64,000 nt of DNA from the NCBI RefSeq assembly GCF_001644015.1, contig NZ_LUUI01000066.1, positions 1 to 64,000 of the forward strand, given 5' to 3'. Source of the stretch: Methylomonas lenta. GTDB lineage: Bacteria > Pseudomonadota > Gammaproteobacteria > Methylococcales > Methylomonadaceae. A program made the translations under genes and the position numbers. Positions 51,814 to 60,877 of this stretch are shown piece after piece (within the stretch, counting starts at the first letter, position 1; each line of letters starts with the position of its first letter). The notes under the pieces are model-generated. The model was not told where the DNA came from. It did no database searches and saw nothing but the letters and a program-made list of their open reading frames with translations.

Positions 51814-52794
51814 CTAGAGCGGCTGACTGACATTGAACGCATCGGCATAGATATTCTTCATCGCAGCGCCCGCCAGAAAAGCTTTTCTTTTCGTGATCCG
51901 CACCATTTCCGGATGCCCGCACAAAAACATGCGCCAGTTCTTTAAACTGGGAATTTGCTCAAAGGCAATATCGTGAGCACGCCCTGACGCATAGCCTGCT
52001 GGGACATCGTCCCCGGAAAGGCAGGGTATGTAATTAAAATTCGCATAGTGCGCCATCAGCTCGCGTAATTCTGCAGACAAATATAGTCCATTCAGGTCGC
52101 GACTGCCGTGAAACAAATAAATGGGACCGGTATGACCCTGGCTCAGCGCATCACGAATGATACCGTACAGCGGCGCAAGCCCCGAGCCCGTGCCGATTAA
52201 CATCATGCTTTGTGCATGATCGCCGGGTATGTAAAAACAATCTCCGCCAGGGCCGCGAAGCTCGACGGTTTGGCCGGGGCGAAGCTCATCATGTATCCAG
52301 CCGCTGACACGCCCCTGCGGCAAACGCCGCACATGCAAATGCAGGTGATCATCCTGATGCGGCACGCTGGCGAGCGAATAACTGCGACCCAGGGTTTGAT
52401 GTTGAAACAGGTTAATGAATTGCCCTGCCCGGTAATCAAGCTGGGCATGAGATTCCAGCTCGACATGCATGATGTCAGCATTAAGCAGGCGCAAACTTTT
52501 CACGGTTGCCGGAATCACTGCCTGCGCATCGGCATCGTCCGGTAATGCCACCTCTAAATCAGTATCCGGATAGCACACGCAAGGCAGAAAATAGTTCTGC
52601 AGCCTGAGGCTGTCTTTTAGACCTTGTTGTGATGCTTCCGTAGGGGTGCCGCCCGTCGCGCGCATCAGGCAAGTCTGACAGACACCGCTGCGACAGGAAA
52701 AAGGCAGGGCCACACCGCGATGGGTTAAACAATCTAGAACAGACTGGTTTTCTTCCAAGTCATAGTTGTCTTTTGCGTAACGAATAATTGCCAT
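51814..52794 (-). CDS. Ferredoxin-linked FNR reductase (2Fe-2S, FAD, NAD domains)
   Basis: The 326-residue protein has an N-terminal plant-type [2Fe-2S] domain (FSCRSGVCQTCLMRATGG with a further Cys at YFLPCVCYP), then FAD-binding YRAGQFINLF and LGRSYSLASVP, and NAD-binding MLIGTGSGLAPLYGII with terminal MFLCGHPEMV. This is the layout of phenol hydroxylase/methane monooxygenase reductases. Here it sits between the globin and FAD reductase genes, so it more likely reduces a globin. It follows trHb by 31 bp. Confidence 0.9.
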   Translation of the reverse strand: MAIIRYAKDNYDLEENQSVLDCLTHRGVALPFSCRSGVCQTCLMRATGGTPTEASQQGLKDSLRLQNYFLPCVCYPDTDLEVALPDDADAQAVIPATVKSLRLLNADIMHVELESHAQLDYRAGQFINLFQHQTLGRSYSLASVPHQDDHLHLHVRRLPQGRVSGWIHDELRPGQTVELRGPGGDCFYIPGDHAQSMMLIGTGSGLAPLYGIIRDALSQGHTGPIYLFHGSRDLNGLYLSAELRELMAHYANFNYIPCLSGDDVPAGYASGRAHDIAFEQIPSLKNWRMFLCGHPEMVRITKRKAFLAGAAMKNIYADAFNVSQPL

Positions 52795-52825
52795 AGCGGC
52801 GGCCCCCCATTAACAAATTGAACGA

Positions 52826-53200
52826 TTAACGACTCAACACATCGTTGCGTGTGCTTTCGGCGATGGCGGCTACCTGCGCGATCAGCTCTTCCTTGACGCC
52901 TAATTCGCGCAAGGTGGCGCCTAGATCTTCGATCACGGCATCGACATGCGAGTCGTTCAAGCCGCGTGCGACCAGATGAGCATGGCCTTTGCGCATATCC
53001 AAACCGGTATAATTGTGTGGTCCGCCGAAAGCCATGGTCAGGAAGGCTTTTTGTTTAGCGGCTTGTTTCTCCATGTCCACATCGTCAAAGAAGGCATTGA
53101 TACGCTCATCGCTTAGTACTTTGCGATAAAAAATATCAACGGCGGCATTAACAGCGGCTTCGCCGCCTATTTGTTCGTACAAGGATTCTTGTTGTGACAT
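52826..53200 (-). CDS. Group I truncated haemoglobin
   Basis: The 124-residue protein has the 2/2-globin landmarks: SLYEQIGGEAAVNAAVDIFYRKVLSD, FLTMAFGGPHNYTGLDMRKGHAHL (proximal-His region, PxxYxGxxM plus His) and a terminal helix EELIAQVAAIAESTRNDVL. The FGGPHNYTG segment and the F8 His in MRKGHAHL mark trHbN-type proteins, which bind O2 and NO and oxidise NO to nitrate. It is the first gene of the minus-strand cluster, with NsrR-like operators immediately upstream. The two reductases that follow would recycle it. Confidence 0.92.
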   Translation of the reverse strand: MSQQESLYEQIGGEAAVNAAVDIFYRKVLSDERINAFFDDVDMEKQAAKQKAFLTMAFGGPHNYTGLDMRKGHAHLVARGLNDSHVDAVIEDLGATLRELGVKEELIAQVAAIAESTRNDVLSR

Positions 53201-53223
53201 TTTCGCTCCAAATAGTAAAAAGA

Positions 53224-53245
53224 CATTTAAGATGCACCTTAAATG
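53224..53245. promoter_or_regulatory. NsrR-like operator, inverted repeat in the trHb promoter
   Basis: CATTTAAG (53224-53231) and CTTAAATG (53238-53245) form a perfect 8-bp inverted repeat around ATGCAC, and AAGATGCA occurs within it. This matches one NsrR half-site (AAGATGCATTT-like) and lies 24 bp before the globin start. It would repress the NO cluster until NO damages the NsrR Fe-S centre. Confidence 0.65.
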
Positions 53246-53284
53246 AACAGCTAATGCCTTGAGGGCTTAATCTTCTGCTCAAGT

Positions 53285-53307
53285 AATATACATCTGAAAT
53301 GCATCTT
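53285..53307. promoter_or_regulatory. NsrR-like operator between trHb and nsrR
   Basis: Two 11-bp half-sites, AATATACATCT (53285-53295) and AAATGCATCTT (53297-53307), flank a central G. The second half-site is the exact complement of AAGATGCATTT, the NsrR consensus half. It lies about 86 bp before nsrR and probably serves both directions, including autoregulation. Confidence 0.75.
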
Positions 53308-53392
53308 ATGGCTTGATTACAAACTCGTCAACCCCTATATCATGTTTTTTAAGGTACACACAAAAACAAGCAAACTTAAAGGAGTATTAAAA

Positions 53393-53845
53393 ATGCAACT
53401 TACGCAATTTACGGATTTATCATTGCGCTTATTAATTTATCTTGCGCGCTTGCCGGAGCCGGGAATGGCCACCATTGCCGAGATTGCCGACTATCATCAA
53501 ATTTCCCGCAATCACTTGGTAAAAGTGGCAAATAGCTTGGCCAACCAAGGTTTCATCATCTCGACTCGAGGCAAGGGCGGCGGCATCCAACTGGCCAGAC
53601 CCGCCTATACCATCGGCGTTGGCGACGTCGTGCGGCAGACCGAGCAAAACATGAATCTGGTCGAATGTTTCGATCTGCCTAATAATGAATGCCGCCTGAT
53701 CCGCAACTGCTTCCTCAAAGCCACGCTATATGAAGCGCAGCGGGCATTTATGGCGGTACTGGACAAATACACCTTGGCGGATGCGGCCAGTTTAGGTGGC
53801 AACACGGGTTTTCCTTCTCTACCCATCGACACCTCCACCACCTGA
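53393..53845 (+). CDS. nsrR: Rrf2-family nitric-oxide-sensing repressor
   Basis: ATG 53393 follows AAGGAG; the frame opens at 53342. The 150-residue protein has the Rrf2 winged HTH (MQLTQFTDLSLRLLIYLARL, ISRNHLVKVANSLANQG, TRGKGGGIQLAR) and a C-x5-C-x5/6-C cluster (ECFDLPNNECRLIRNC) as in NsrR. NsrR binds a [4Fe-4S] or [2Fe-2S] cluster that NO destroys, lifting repression. The divergent globin/reductase/qNOR cluster and two operator-like sites support the call. Its last 27 bases overlap the stop region of the convergent HlyD gene. Confidence 0.92.
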   Translation: MQLTQFTDLSLRLLIYLARLPEPGMATIAEIADYHQISRNHLVKVANSLANQGFIISTRGKGGGIQLARPAYTIGVGDVVRQTEQNMNLVECFDLPNNECRLIRNCFLKATLYEAQRAFMAVLDKYTLADAASLGGNTGFPSLPIDTSTT

Positions 53846-55009
53846 ATCAGCCATCCGCTTATTCGATGCAATAATCTGCTGGATACGTTGCTCGACGCCG
53901 TCTAACTCATGCTGGTAAATTCCGGTTCGATAGGCGTCGCCGGCAACGCTGACGTTAGACGCCAATAAAGGCCAACCTGCATCTCTGATGTTGATACGCG
54001 TGACAGTCGATAGCCCGGGCTGCAACGGATTCTCCTCCAGCTCTTCGGGATTCAAGCCTATCCGCACCTGTACCCGTTCGGCTACATGAATAAAGTTGCC
54101 GGTGGCATTATCGGTCGGCAATAAGGCAAAGGTGCTGCCGGTGCCGGGCGAAATACCTTGCACGATGCCGTGATAGATCAAGTCGTTACCGTAAGCATCG
54201 ACTCTAATGTCAGCCGTCTGTCCGGGGCGAATGTCGGCTACCTGGGTTTCCAGAAAGTTAGCGTCCACCCACAGGTCGTCCAGAGGCACAATCGCCAGCA
54301 GCGGCACACCGGGCTTAACGCTGTCGCCCACCTCGACTTTGCGTTTAGCGACATAACCCGATACCGGCGCTACGATGTTGCGACGCTGAAAATTCAAAAA
54401 CGCCGCGCGTACCCGGCTTTTAGCCTTTTCGGTTGCAGGATGGTTGTCGATGGGGATGCCGGCTATTTGCGCTTCGACACTATTTTTTTCAGCCTGGTTT
54501 TCCCTTATGACCGCTTCCAGCTCGCGAATTTTATCCTGCGTGTTTTGTACTTGCTGATCGGAAACCGCGCCGTCATGTGCCGCCGCCTTAAAACGATCAA
54601 GGTCATGCCTAACCTGATTCAGCGCCGCTTGTTTGGCAATGATGCGCTGTTTCAGGGTGTCGACCTTAGCCGTCAAACTCACCAGATTACGCACGATTTC
54701 GCCTAATTCGGCTTCAGCTTCTTGCAAGGCAATTTGCGCATGCACGCCGTCCAGCCTGACCAACACTTCGCCTTTTTGCGCATACTGGGTATTTTCGGTC
54801 AAAATCTCGATCACAATCCCGTCAGTTTGCGCCTTCAACGGAATCAGATGCCCCATTACAAAGGCATCGTCAGTGCTCACGCGATCCTGGTTAAGCGTCC
54901 ACCAATAGACGACATACATTAAGCCGACCCACACGGCAAATAAGGTTACTCGCTTTAGTCGACGATTGCGGTGATGCAGAATTTCTTTTGGGCGAATTTT
55001 AGTTTGCAT
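53819..55009 (-). CDS. EmrA/HlyD-type membrane-fusion protein
   Basis: ATG 55009 (MQTKIRPKEILHHRNRRLKR) is chosen; the frame opens at 55054, inside the outer-membrane gene. The product of about 396 residues has one N-terminal membrane helix, a biotinyl-lipoyl half (VSTDDAFVMGHLIPLKAQTDG, LVRLDG), a periplasmic alpha-hairpin coiled coil (about 85-205), the second lipoyl half (IVAPVSGYVAKRKVEVGDSV) and beta-barrel GISPGTGSTFALLP. The last motif is typical of EmrA. It links EmrB-type MFS pumps to an outer-membrane channel. Its 5' end overlaps the preceding NodT-family gene's stop. Confidence 0.9.
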   Translation of the reverse strand: MQTKIRPKEILHHRNRRLKRVTLFAVWVGLMYVVYWWTLNQDRVSTDDAFVMGHLIPLKAQTDGIVIEILTENTQYAQKGEVLVRLDGVHAQIALQEAEAELGEIVRNLVSLTAKVDTLKQRIIAKQAALNQVRHDLDRFKAAAHDGAVSDQQVQNTQDKIRELEAVIRENQAEKNSVEAQIAGIPIDNHPATEKAKSRVRAAFLNFQRRNIVAPVSGYVAKRKVEVGDSVKPGVPLLAIVPLDDLWVDANFLETQVADIRPGQTADIRVDAYGNDLIYHGIVQGISPGTGSTFALLPTDNATGNFIHVAERVQVRIGLNPEELEENPLQPGLSTVTRINIRDAGWPLLASNVSVAGDAYRTGIYQHELDGVEQRIQQIIASNKRMADSGGGGVDG

Positions 55010-56462
55010 AGCTGAGTTTTTGATTGTCCGCCTGAATGTCGTGAAAGCCGCCACCTAGCGCTTTAATGGTTTGCACTGCGACTTTAAAATACTGACCTTG
55101 CAATGCAGCCAATCGCAAGCCTTGCTGATGCGCTTCCAGGTTAGCCAGCATTAGGTCGCTGCGATCGCTGAGTCCGTTACGATTAAGACTGACGGCAAGA
55201 CCTTTAGCGTCGTCGGCATCGGCAACACTTTGCATTTGTGCGGCCATGCGGCTATCAATTTCCCGCCATCGCGTCAGAGCATCGGCTACGTCCTGAACCG
55301 CATGCAACAGACTGGCGTTATAACGTTCCACCGCAGCATCATAAGTCGCTTCCTGATAGCTCAAATTGGCGCGCAAGCGCCCGCCTTCAAAGATAGGAAA
55401 TTCGATCGAAGGCCCCACCGCATAAGCCAGACTGGAGCCCTGCAACAGCACGTCGGTCAGACTGACGCTGTGCAAACCCGTGAACGCGATCAAGTTAACG
55501 TCGGGATAGAAGGCAGTTTCCGCGACTTTGATTTCCTGCGCGGCGGCTTGCGCCTGCAAGCGTGCAGCGCTGACATCAGGCCGGTGCGCTAAAAGCCTTA
55601 ATGGCAAATCGGCCGGTAACGCCAAAGGCTTTGGTAATACAACGCTTGTGATCTCAATGCTGCGCCCCCAGTCAGGCCCCTGCCCGGCCAGCGTAGCCAA
55701 CAGATTTTTATTTAATTCCACCTCGGCACGTATACTGGCAAGCAGTTGCTGCGCGCCATGCAGCGCCATCTTGGCTTGCAGCACCAGCGTCTCGGTGACC
55801 AAGCCGGTCGTCAAACGGACTTGCTGCAGATTTAGCAGCGCTTCCCTGTCGGCGACGATGCTTTCGGCAATCGCCTGTTTTTCGCTGGCCATTACCAGAT
55901 CGAAATAACTAGCCGCTATCGCGGTTGCCAGCAATAACTTAACATCGGCCAGTTCGGTTTCCACGGCTAACGACCTACCCACGGCCGCTTCCAAGGCGGC
56001 CTGGTCACGCCCCCAAAAATCCAGGTGATAGCGTAGAACCAGGGGATTGATCAGCAATTGGCGAAAATTTTCTCCGGCGAATTTGGCCTGAGTGCTGTTG
56101 GCTGAAAAACGCTGCGCACTGAAGCTGACATTGGCATCAACCGTGGGATACAGCTCTGCCGCTTGCCCATCTACCATGGCTTGCGATTGCCGTAACCGCG
56201 CGGCGGCGGCCTTGAAATCAGGATTGTCCGCCAAAGCCGTTGTGATTAATCGATTCAATGCCGGCATGTTAAAGCTCTGCCACCAGTTGGCTTGCGGCCA
56301 TGCGGCATTGGTTGACTTGGCATCCGCCAGTGTCTGTGACATGGCTGGTACAGCCATCATTTCGGCCCGCTGGGTCTCATCCCCGAACCAGGCGCAACCC
56401 GATACGAAACTGAGTATGGTGACTAAAAAAATTAGGACTCGATAGCGCATAACTGTTGCCAT
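54999..56462 (-). CDS. NodT-family outer-membrane efflux lipoprotein
   Basis: The 487-residue protein has a lipoprotein signal (lipobox VSGC near residue 23) and the TolC/OprM layout with two repeated OEP domains: WWQSFNMPALNRLITTALADNPD, AAARLRQSQAM, DFWGRDQAALEAAVGRS and, in repeat two, LPADLPLRLLAHRPDVSAARLQAQAAA and FYPDVNLIAFTG. NodT members form the trimeric outer-membrane duct of tripartite pumps. It lies between emrA- and emrB-like genes; its start overlaps the emrB stop by one base, so the three are translationally coupled. Confidence 0.92.
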   Translation of the reverse strand: MATVMRYRVLIFLVTILSFVSGCAWFGDETQRAEMMAVPAMSQTLADAKSTNAAWPQANWWQSFNMPALNRLITTALADNPDFKAAAARLRQSQAMVDGQAAELYPTVDANVSFSAQRFSANSTQAKFAGENFRQLLINPLVLRYHLDFWGRDQAALEAAVGRSLAVETELADVKLLLATAIAASYFDLVMASEKQAIAESIVADREALLNLQQVRLTTGLVTETLVLQAKMALHGAQQLLASIRAEVELNKNLLATLAGQGPDWGRSIEITSVVLPKPLALPADLPLRLLAHRPDVSAARLQAQAAAQEIKVAETAFYPDVNLIAFTGLHSVSLTDVLLQGSSLAYAVGPSIEFPIFEGGRLRANLSYQEATYDAAVERYNASLLHAVQDVADALTRWREIDSRMAAQMQSVADADDAKGLAVSLNRNGLSDRSDLMLANLEAHQQGLRLAALQGQYFKVAVQTIKALGGGFHDIQADNQKLSYAN

Positions 56463-58042
56463 TACAGATCCTCCACCAGCATTTCTTGGGATTCCCGGCG
56501 TTGTTCCTGTTTTAGCGTACGTCTGGCGGATAGCTTGGTGGGATTAGCAAACCAAACCAGAATCGCTAACCCGACAAACAAACAGCTGGCCAGCCAAAAC
56601 GCATCATTCATGGCGTGAATTACCGAGTTGCGACCAGCCAGCTTGGCCAATTTGGCAACGGCGGTCGATTCGGTAAAGCCCGCCGACATCAGGGTATCCA
56701 GCGTTTGTTCAAGTCTGGCATCATAAATCGTATGCGACTCGGCAAATCGGGTCGTATGCACGGGCGCGCGCTGATAAATCACAATGCCTTGCAAGGAAAT
56801 GCCCATGGCGCCGGCGGCAATACGCAATAGACTGGCCAACTCCACCGCGCGCCAGGTTCGTTCCGGCGGCAAGCCATGCATTAACAAGGCGGTCACGGGC
56901 ACAAAGAAACTGCCCAGACAAGCCCCTTCCAGAACTTTGGGCCAGAATAGTTGCGCAAAAGCATCATGACCATCGAAATGGCTCAGCCAAAAATAGATGG
57001 CGGCAAAACCCAGGCAATTAAGCGAAACCAACCAACGGGCATCGAAGTATTTGATTACTTCATGAAACACGCTGGCGACCGGCTTGGCAAAAATCGCCAT
57101 CGGTAAAAACACCAACCCCGCCAACAACGACGAATAGCCCATTGCTAATTGCAACTGCACAATCAACATGGATAACAAGCCCTGAAACATCAGAAAACCC
57201 AGGAACAAAATGATCACGCCTATGGTGAAATTTCGTTGGGCAAATAAGCAGATGTCCAGAAAGGGTCGACGCTGGCTGAATTCCCAGATCACCCAATAAA
57301 TCAGCGTCAGCAGCACGAAAATAATCAGACCGACGATATACAAGGAGTTAGTCCAATCCCAGTCGTTGCCTTGATTGAGCACCGTTTGTATGCCGAAAAA
57401 TACTAGCGAAATCAGCACGAACCCTACAACATCAAAACGATGGCGGATACGGGTAATGCCTCGTTGACAAAGCAGATAACCGACAATGCCGCCAATGGCC
57501 AGAGCCAGCGGAATATTCAGCCAGAATAACCAGCGCCAACCCAGCGTGTCGGCTATCCAGCCACCTATGGGCTGGGCGAAGGTGAACGGCGTCAGGGTAA
57601 ATACGCTCCACACCCCGATGCCGATGGATTTTTGTTGCTCCGGATATTCCTTGATCAGCAAGGATTGCCCCAATGGCAGGGTTAAGCCGCCAGCAAACCC
57701 TAGTACGATGCGCCCGGCTAAGTAAACATAAAACGAGGTAGCGATCGCACAGATAACCGAGGCCAGCGCAAACACAAAAAATGCAGCCACAAACGGACGA
57801 TATTCACCTAGTCGCCGCGACAACCAGCCGCCCACCGGAAAAGCCAATGCCAGCCCTATCATGTAATCCGTCTGGGTCCAGGTGGCGAAGCTAGGCGGGA
57901 TGCCCAGGCCCGCCGCAACCCGCGGCAGCATAGCGATATAGGCGCCGGCATTAAATATCACCAACACATGGCTTAAGCCTAAACAGAGGTTGAATAAAAT
58001 AAAGCGCCATCCTTGCAGCTTTTGTTCTTCGCTGTTAGCCAT
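56462..58042 (-). CDS. DHA2-type MFS drug exporter (EmrB-like)
   Basis: The 526-residue protein has 14 predicted membrane helices and the DHA2 motifs: WTQTDYMIGLALAFPVGGWLSRRLGEYR (motif A) and RIVLGFAGGLTLPLGQSLL, plus FTFAQPIGGWIADTLGWRWLFWLN (motif C-like). It is a proton-driven inner-membrane exporter. Together with the fusion protein and outer-membrane channel it should move toxic hydrophobic compounds across both membranes. The operon order is lipoprotein, emrB, NodT, emrA, divergent from a LysR gene. Confidence 0.92.
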   Translation of the reverse strand: MANSEEQKLQGWRFILFNLCLGLSHVLVIFNAGAYIAMLPRVAAGLGIPPSFATWTQTDYMIGLALAFPVGGWLSRRLGEYRPFVAAFFVFALASVICAIATSFYVYLAGRIVLGFAGGLTLPLGQSLLIKEYPEQQKSIGIGVWSVFTLTPFTFAQPIGGWIADTLGWRWLFWLNIPLALAIGGIVGYLLCQRGITRIRHRFDVVGFVLISLVFFGIQTVLNQGNDWDWTNSLYIVGLIIFVLLTLIYWVIWEFSQRRPFLDICLFAQRNFTIGVIILFLGFLMFQGLLSMLIVQLQLAMGYSSLLAGLVFLPMAIFAKPVASVFHEVIKYFDARWLVSLNCLGFAAIYFWLSHFDGHDAFAQLFWPKVLEGACLGSFFVPVTALLMHGLPPERTWRAVELASLLRIAAGAMGISLQGIVIYQRAPVHTTRFAESHTIYDARLEQTLDTLMSAGFTESTAVAKLAKLAGRNSVIHAMNDAFWLASCLFVGLAILVWFANPTKLSARRTLKQEQRRESQEMLVEDL

Positions 58043-58082
58043 AGTCTATTCACTCACGTCGTGGTGTCATTAACCCTGCCTA

Positions 58083-58943
58083 TCAAAGCTGCCAGCCAAA
58101 CTCATGCAAGCCTTGTTTTAACAGCTGCGAACTCATTTGCGCTATACGCTGTTTAAAGGTTTCGCTATCCCGATTAAGATTGGTTTCTCCCACATTCTCG
58201 GTGGTATACGCTTTTACCCGGGTGCGAGCTATCACCTGTCCTGTGTGTGGATCGATCAACTTCATCAGTACTTGCAGCGACGTCTGGCCGGCAAAGATTC
58301 GATAGCTGCCCAATCCCAGTTCCAGTACCGCATCAATACCGGCATACGATTGATAATCGGCAGTAGCCGTATTTTGTCCATACCATGCCAAAGTCGCATC
58401 ATGCCAATGGCTTAAATGAGCATTTCGGTCTGCGTCGTCCAGCGGCAAGCTACAGTAATAGCGACTCAATATAGACTTAATATTCTGCTGGGTCAATTGC
58501 GTTAAAGCCTGTTGAGCAAGACCCAATGTGGGTGTCCATATTGGATTGGAACCGATTGCCGGACGTAGCGGCACTGGCTCATCCTGGATGCTAACTTCCA
58601 CGGCATCGTCGCTTTGTATGACCAAACCGGCAACCATGACATCTCCGGAGGTTTTATAGAGCTTTTGTTCCAGCGGAAAATCGATAGCCATGTTGTGATA
58701 ATTTCCGTACGCCGGGATACGATCTTCAATTGGATCTGGCGTGATTTCCAGTGGAGGAGATTCGAGCGGAACAATCAGGATGGTATTGAGTTTACTAATG
58801 TCGGAAATTGGCGGTTTAATACCAGGCGCCCAGCAGCCACTGACCAGAAAGGCCAGCGCAAGAACAAGGCTTAGATTGATTGAGCGGGCGCTGAATAAAC
58901 CCCAGCCATTTGTATTAAAACTGATATCAGATGATGTTTTCAT
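58083..58943 (-). CDS. Lipoprotein preceding the efflux operon
   Basis: ATG 58943 (MKTSSDISFNTNG) is preferred to the opening at 58976. After a signal segment the lipobox is LVSGC, so the product of about 285 residues is membrane anchored. It contains LNTILIVPLESPPLEITPD, IYxxAMDFPLEQKL, then SRYYCSLPLDD and a LELGLGSYRIFAGQTSLQVLMKLIDPHTGQVIARTRV segment that resembles periplasmic lipoproteins of the curli/CsgG-like or DUF799 type; I cannot assign it firmly. It lies 40 bp upstream of the MFS gene and is first in the operon. Confidence 0.72.
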   Translation of the reverse strand: MKTSSDISFNTNGWGLFSARSINLSLVLALAFLVSGCWAPGIKPPISDISKLNTILIVPLESPPLEITPDPIEDRIPAYGNYHNMAIDFPLEQKLYKTSGDVMVAGLVIQSDDAVEVSIQDEPVPLRPAIGSNPIWTPTLGLAQQALTQLTQQNIKSILSRYYCSLPLDDADRNAHLSHWHDATLAWYGQNTATADYQSYAGIDAVLELGLGSYRIFAGQTSLQVLMKLIDPHTGQVIARTRVKAYTTENVGETNLNRDSETFKQRIAQMSSQLLKQGLHEFGWQL

Positions 58944-59085
58944 TCGTCTGTACTCCCACAAAAAGTTGCACATCACAGCTAGTCAAATTCGCGACTGTGG
59001 TTTTAAACAACTATAGGAATTCAGTTGATATAAGACAAACGATTTATATTGGACTTTAATATCGATAAATCCGATACTAAACCAT

Positions 59086-59958
59086 ATGGACATTGATCAG
59101 ATCAAAACTTTTCTAAGCGTCGCCGCCAACGGCAGCTTTCTGGAAGCCGCCAGTAGGCTGTATGTCACACAATCGACAGTCAGTACTCGCATACAGCGCC
59201 TGGAAGCGTATATGGGCGTTAGCTTATTTGTGCGCAATCGTTCCGGCGCTAGCTTGACGCTGCCGGGACGGCGCTTTTTACGTCACGCCAAAACATTGTT
59301 GTTAACCCTGGAACAAGCACGCCACGACATTGGCTTACCCAGCCGTTATCGTGCCAGCGTTACCATCGGTGCACGTATTGCCATATGGGAAACCTTGTTA
59401 CCGGAATGGATAGGCATCATACGCAGCCAAGTAGCGGACGTTTCAATACGTAGCGAAATCGGTTTTGAAGAAGATTTAATGCGCGGGGCAATCGAAGGTT
59501 CGATAGATATAAGCATGATGTATACACCGCAACACAATCCCGGACTGAAGGTCGAACATTTATTTGATGAAACCTTGGTATTGTTGACCACCGACCCGGA
59601 AAAATCCTGGCCTAATGACGATTACATCTACGTCGATTGGGGGCCGGGGTTCTACGCCCAACACAGCAATGCTTATCCCAATCTGGAACGCCCGCCCCAG
59701 GTCGTCAATATTGGCTGGCTAGCCGTGCAATTAGTGATCAGCAATGGCGGTTCCTGCTTTTTGCCTATTCGCATCGCCGCACCACTGATCAAAGATCACA
59801 AACTATTTCATATACCTGATAGCCCGCAATTCAAATTACCCGCCTATATGGTATCGCCACTTGATAGCGATTCGACTATACTTCAGCAGATTTTGGATAA
59901 TTTAAGATCTTTAGCCGCAATCGAGCGGCAAAAAAATTATGGTCAATGGTCTGCATAA
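59086..59958 (+). CDS. LysR-family transcriptional regulator
   Basis: The 290-residue protein has the LysR winged HTH (MDIDQIKTFLSVAANGSFLE followed by AASRLYVTQSTVSTRIQRLE, 1-60) and a periplasmic-binding-type effector domain (about 88-290; VTIGARIAIWETLLPEW, LVLLTTDPEKSW). It is divergent from the lipoprotein/EmrB/NodT/EmrA operon, 142 bp away, and is probably its regulator, responding to a substrate of the pump. A T-N11-A LysR box is plausible in the spacer but I cannot place it securely. Confidence 0.9.
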   Translation: MDIDQIKTFLSVAANGSFLEAASRLYVTQSTVSTRIQRLEAYMGVSLFVRNRSGASLTLPGRRFLRHAKTLLLTLEQARHDIGLPSRYRASVTIGARIAIWETLLPEWIGIIRSQVADVSIRSEIGFEEDLMRGAIEGSIDISMMYTPQHNPGLKVEHLFDETLVLLTTDPEKSWPNDDYIYVDWGPGFYAQHSNAYPNLERPPQVVNIGWLAVQLVISNGGSCFLPIRIAAPLIKDHKLFHIPDSPQFKLPAYMVSPLDSDSTILQQILDNLRSLAAIERQKNYGQWSA

Positions 59959-60158
59959 ATGCATACTGTATTAGCCTGCTAATTGATATTATGGCTTGCA
60001 GTTGAAACTGCTGACTCGCATTCATCATTGTTTTGATCTTGAGGCTAGAACTAAAAAATTGCCATAATTAAAGCTAGACAGTATTGAACTAACGGTTATA
60101 ATTAAATCGAATCGCTACCATTGTGCGGTTTTGTTTTTAAAACCGTTGCGAGGTCATT

Positions 60159-60377
60159 ATGCGAAACACCATTCTCACTTTCACGCTTCTAATCTTAAGC
60201 CTGCCTGCTTTCGCTCAATCCCCCATGATTGCGGCTCATCGGCCTAACCTCATCAAATCATCGTTGGTACCGCTTGGTGATTTACCCACCCAAACCGATG
60301 ATTTAGGGACTGCTTTGACCGTCTGCTTATTGATAGTCGGAGTGTATTTTTTATACTGGTTGAAGCAAAAAACATGA
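60159..60377 (+). CDS. Small exported or membrane protein
   Basis: The 72-residue product has a signal peptide (MRNTILTFTLLILSLPAFA, cleavage before QSP), a short extracytoplasmic part with two charged patches, and a C-terminal membrane helix (TALTVCLLIVGVYFLYWL) ending KQKT. ATG 60159 follows GAGGT. It could be a small inner-membrane subunit or regulator. No family is recognised, and it stands alone. Confidence 0.65.
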   Translation: MRNTILTFTLLILSLPAFAQSPMIAAHRPNLIKSSLVPLGDLPTQTDDLGTALTVCLLIVGVYFLYWLKQKT

Positions 60378-60703
60378 GATAGCCACTATTCGGCAGAACA
60401 TAAACTTTCAAACAGCAACACACTATATTCTGAGAATTATGACGACCGGCTTCCGTGTTGTTTTCTCAGCAATAGGCCAGTCTGATCATCAGCGGTATGT
60501 TTGATGTTCATCTTCAGTAACAAAGCTAATAGCAGGGACTAATCGTCCCGTGCCGATTACATTAGCTAAGGTGAATTATTGGGCGGCTTTAACATGAGTT
60601 ACGTCTACTTTGGCGGATTTTTTCGCCAAAGTAGCGTGTCCCTGTTTACAACCCTGCTGCACTAAGCCTGTAGCCTACTGCACGGATCAGTAGCGTGTGT
60701 TTT
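60378..60703. other. Intergenic region with one strong hairpin
   Basis: About 325 bp between the small membrane protein and the CsbD gene. The perfect hairpin at 60605-60634 is the only clear structure. I see no coding frame. Confidence 0.4.
60605..60634. terminator. Perfect 11-bp hairpin with T-rich loop
   Basis: CTACTTTGGCG (60605-60615) pairs exactly with CGCCAAAGTAG (60624-60634) around GATTTTTT. No T-run follows on the plus strand, and the minus strand reads A-rich before the stem. It may terminate the CsbD transcript or be an intergenic repeat. Confidence 0.5.
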
Positions 60704-60877
60704 TTATTCTTTTTTAATGTCTTGTTTGAGATCACCGTACCCCGACTGGATTTTGCCAACATTCTTTTGGATATTACCCTCGATCTCCATCCCCTTGTCA
60801 TCCAGTAATACACCAGTTGCTTCCTTGACTTTTCCTTTGACTTCTTCAACACGACCTTCAACTTGATCTTTATTCAC
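60704..60877 (-). CDS. CsbD-family stress protein, copy 1 (GTG start, in-frame signal-peptide extension)
   Basis: The 57-residue CsbD core (NKDQVEGRVEEVKGKVKEAT through GNIQKNVGKIQSGYGDLKQD) follows AGGAGG and a GTG at 60875-60877. Upstream the same frame is open to 61012 and adds a signal peptide (MKLTGLWACIVLTFCSFGVYA) plus a short linker. Two products, cytoplasmic and exported, are therefore conceivable. CsbD proteins are small, highly charged and helical, of unknown function, induced by general stress in other bacteria. A second copy lies 230 bp upstream. Confidence 0.8.
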   Translation of the reverse strand: MNKDQVEGRVEEVKGKVKEATGVLLDDKGMEIEGNIQKNVGKIQSGYGDLKQDIKKE

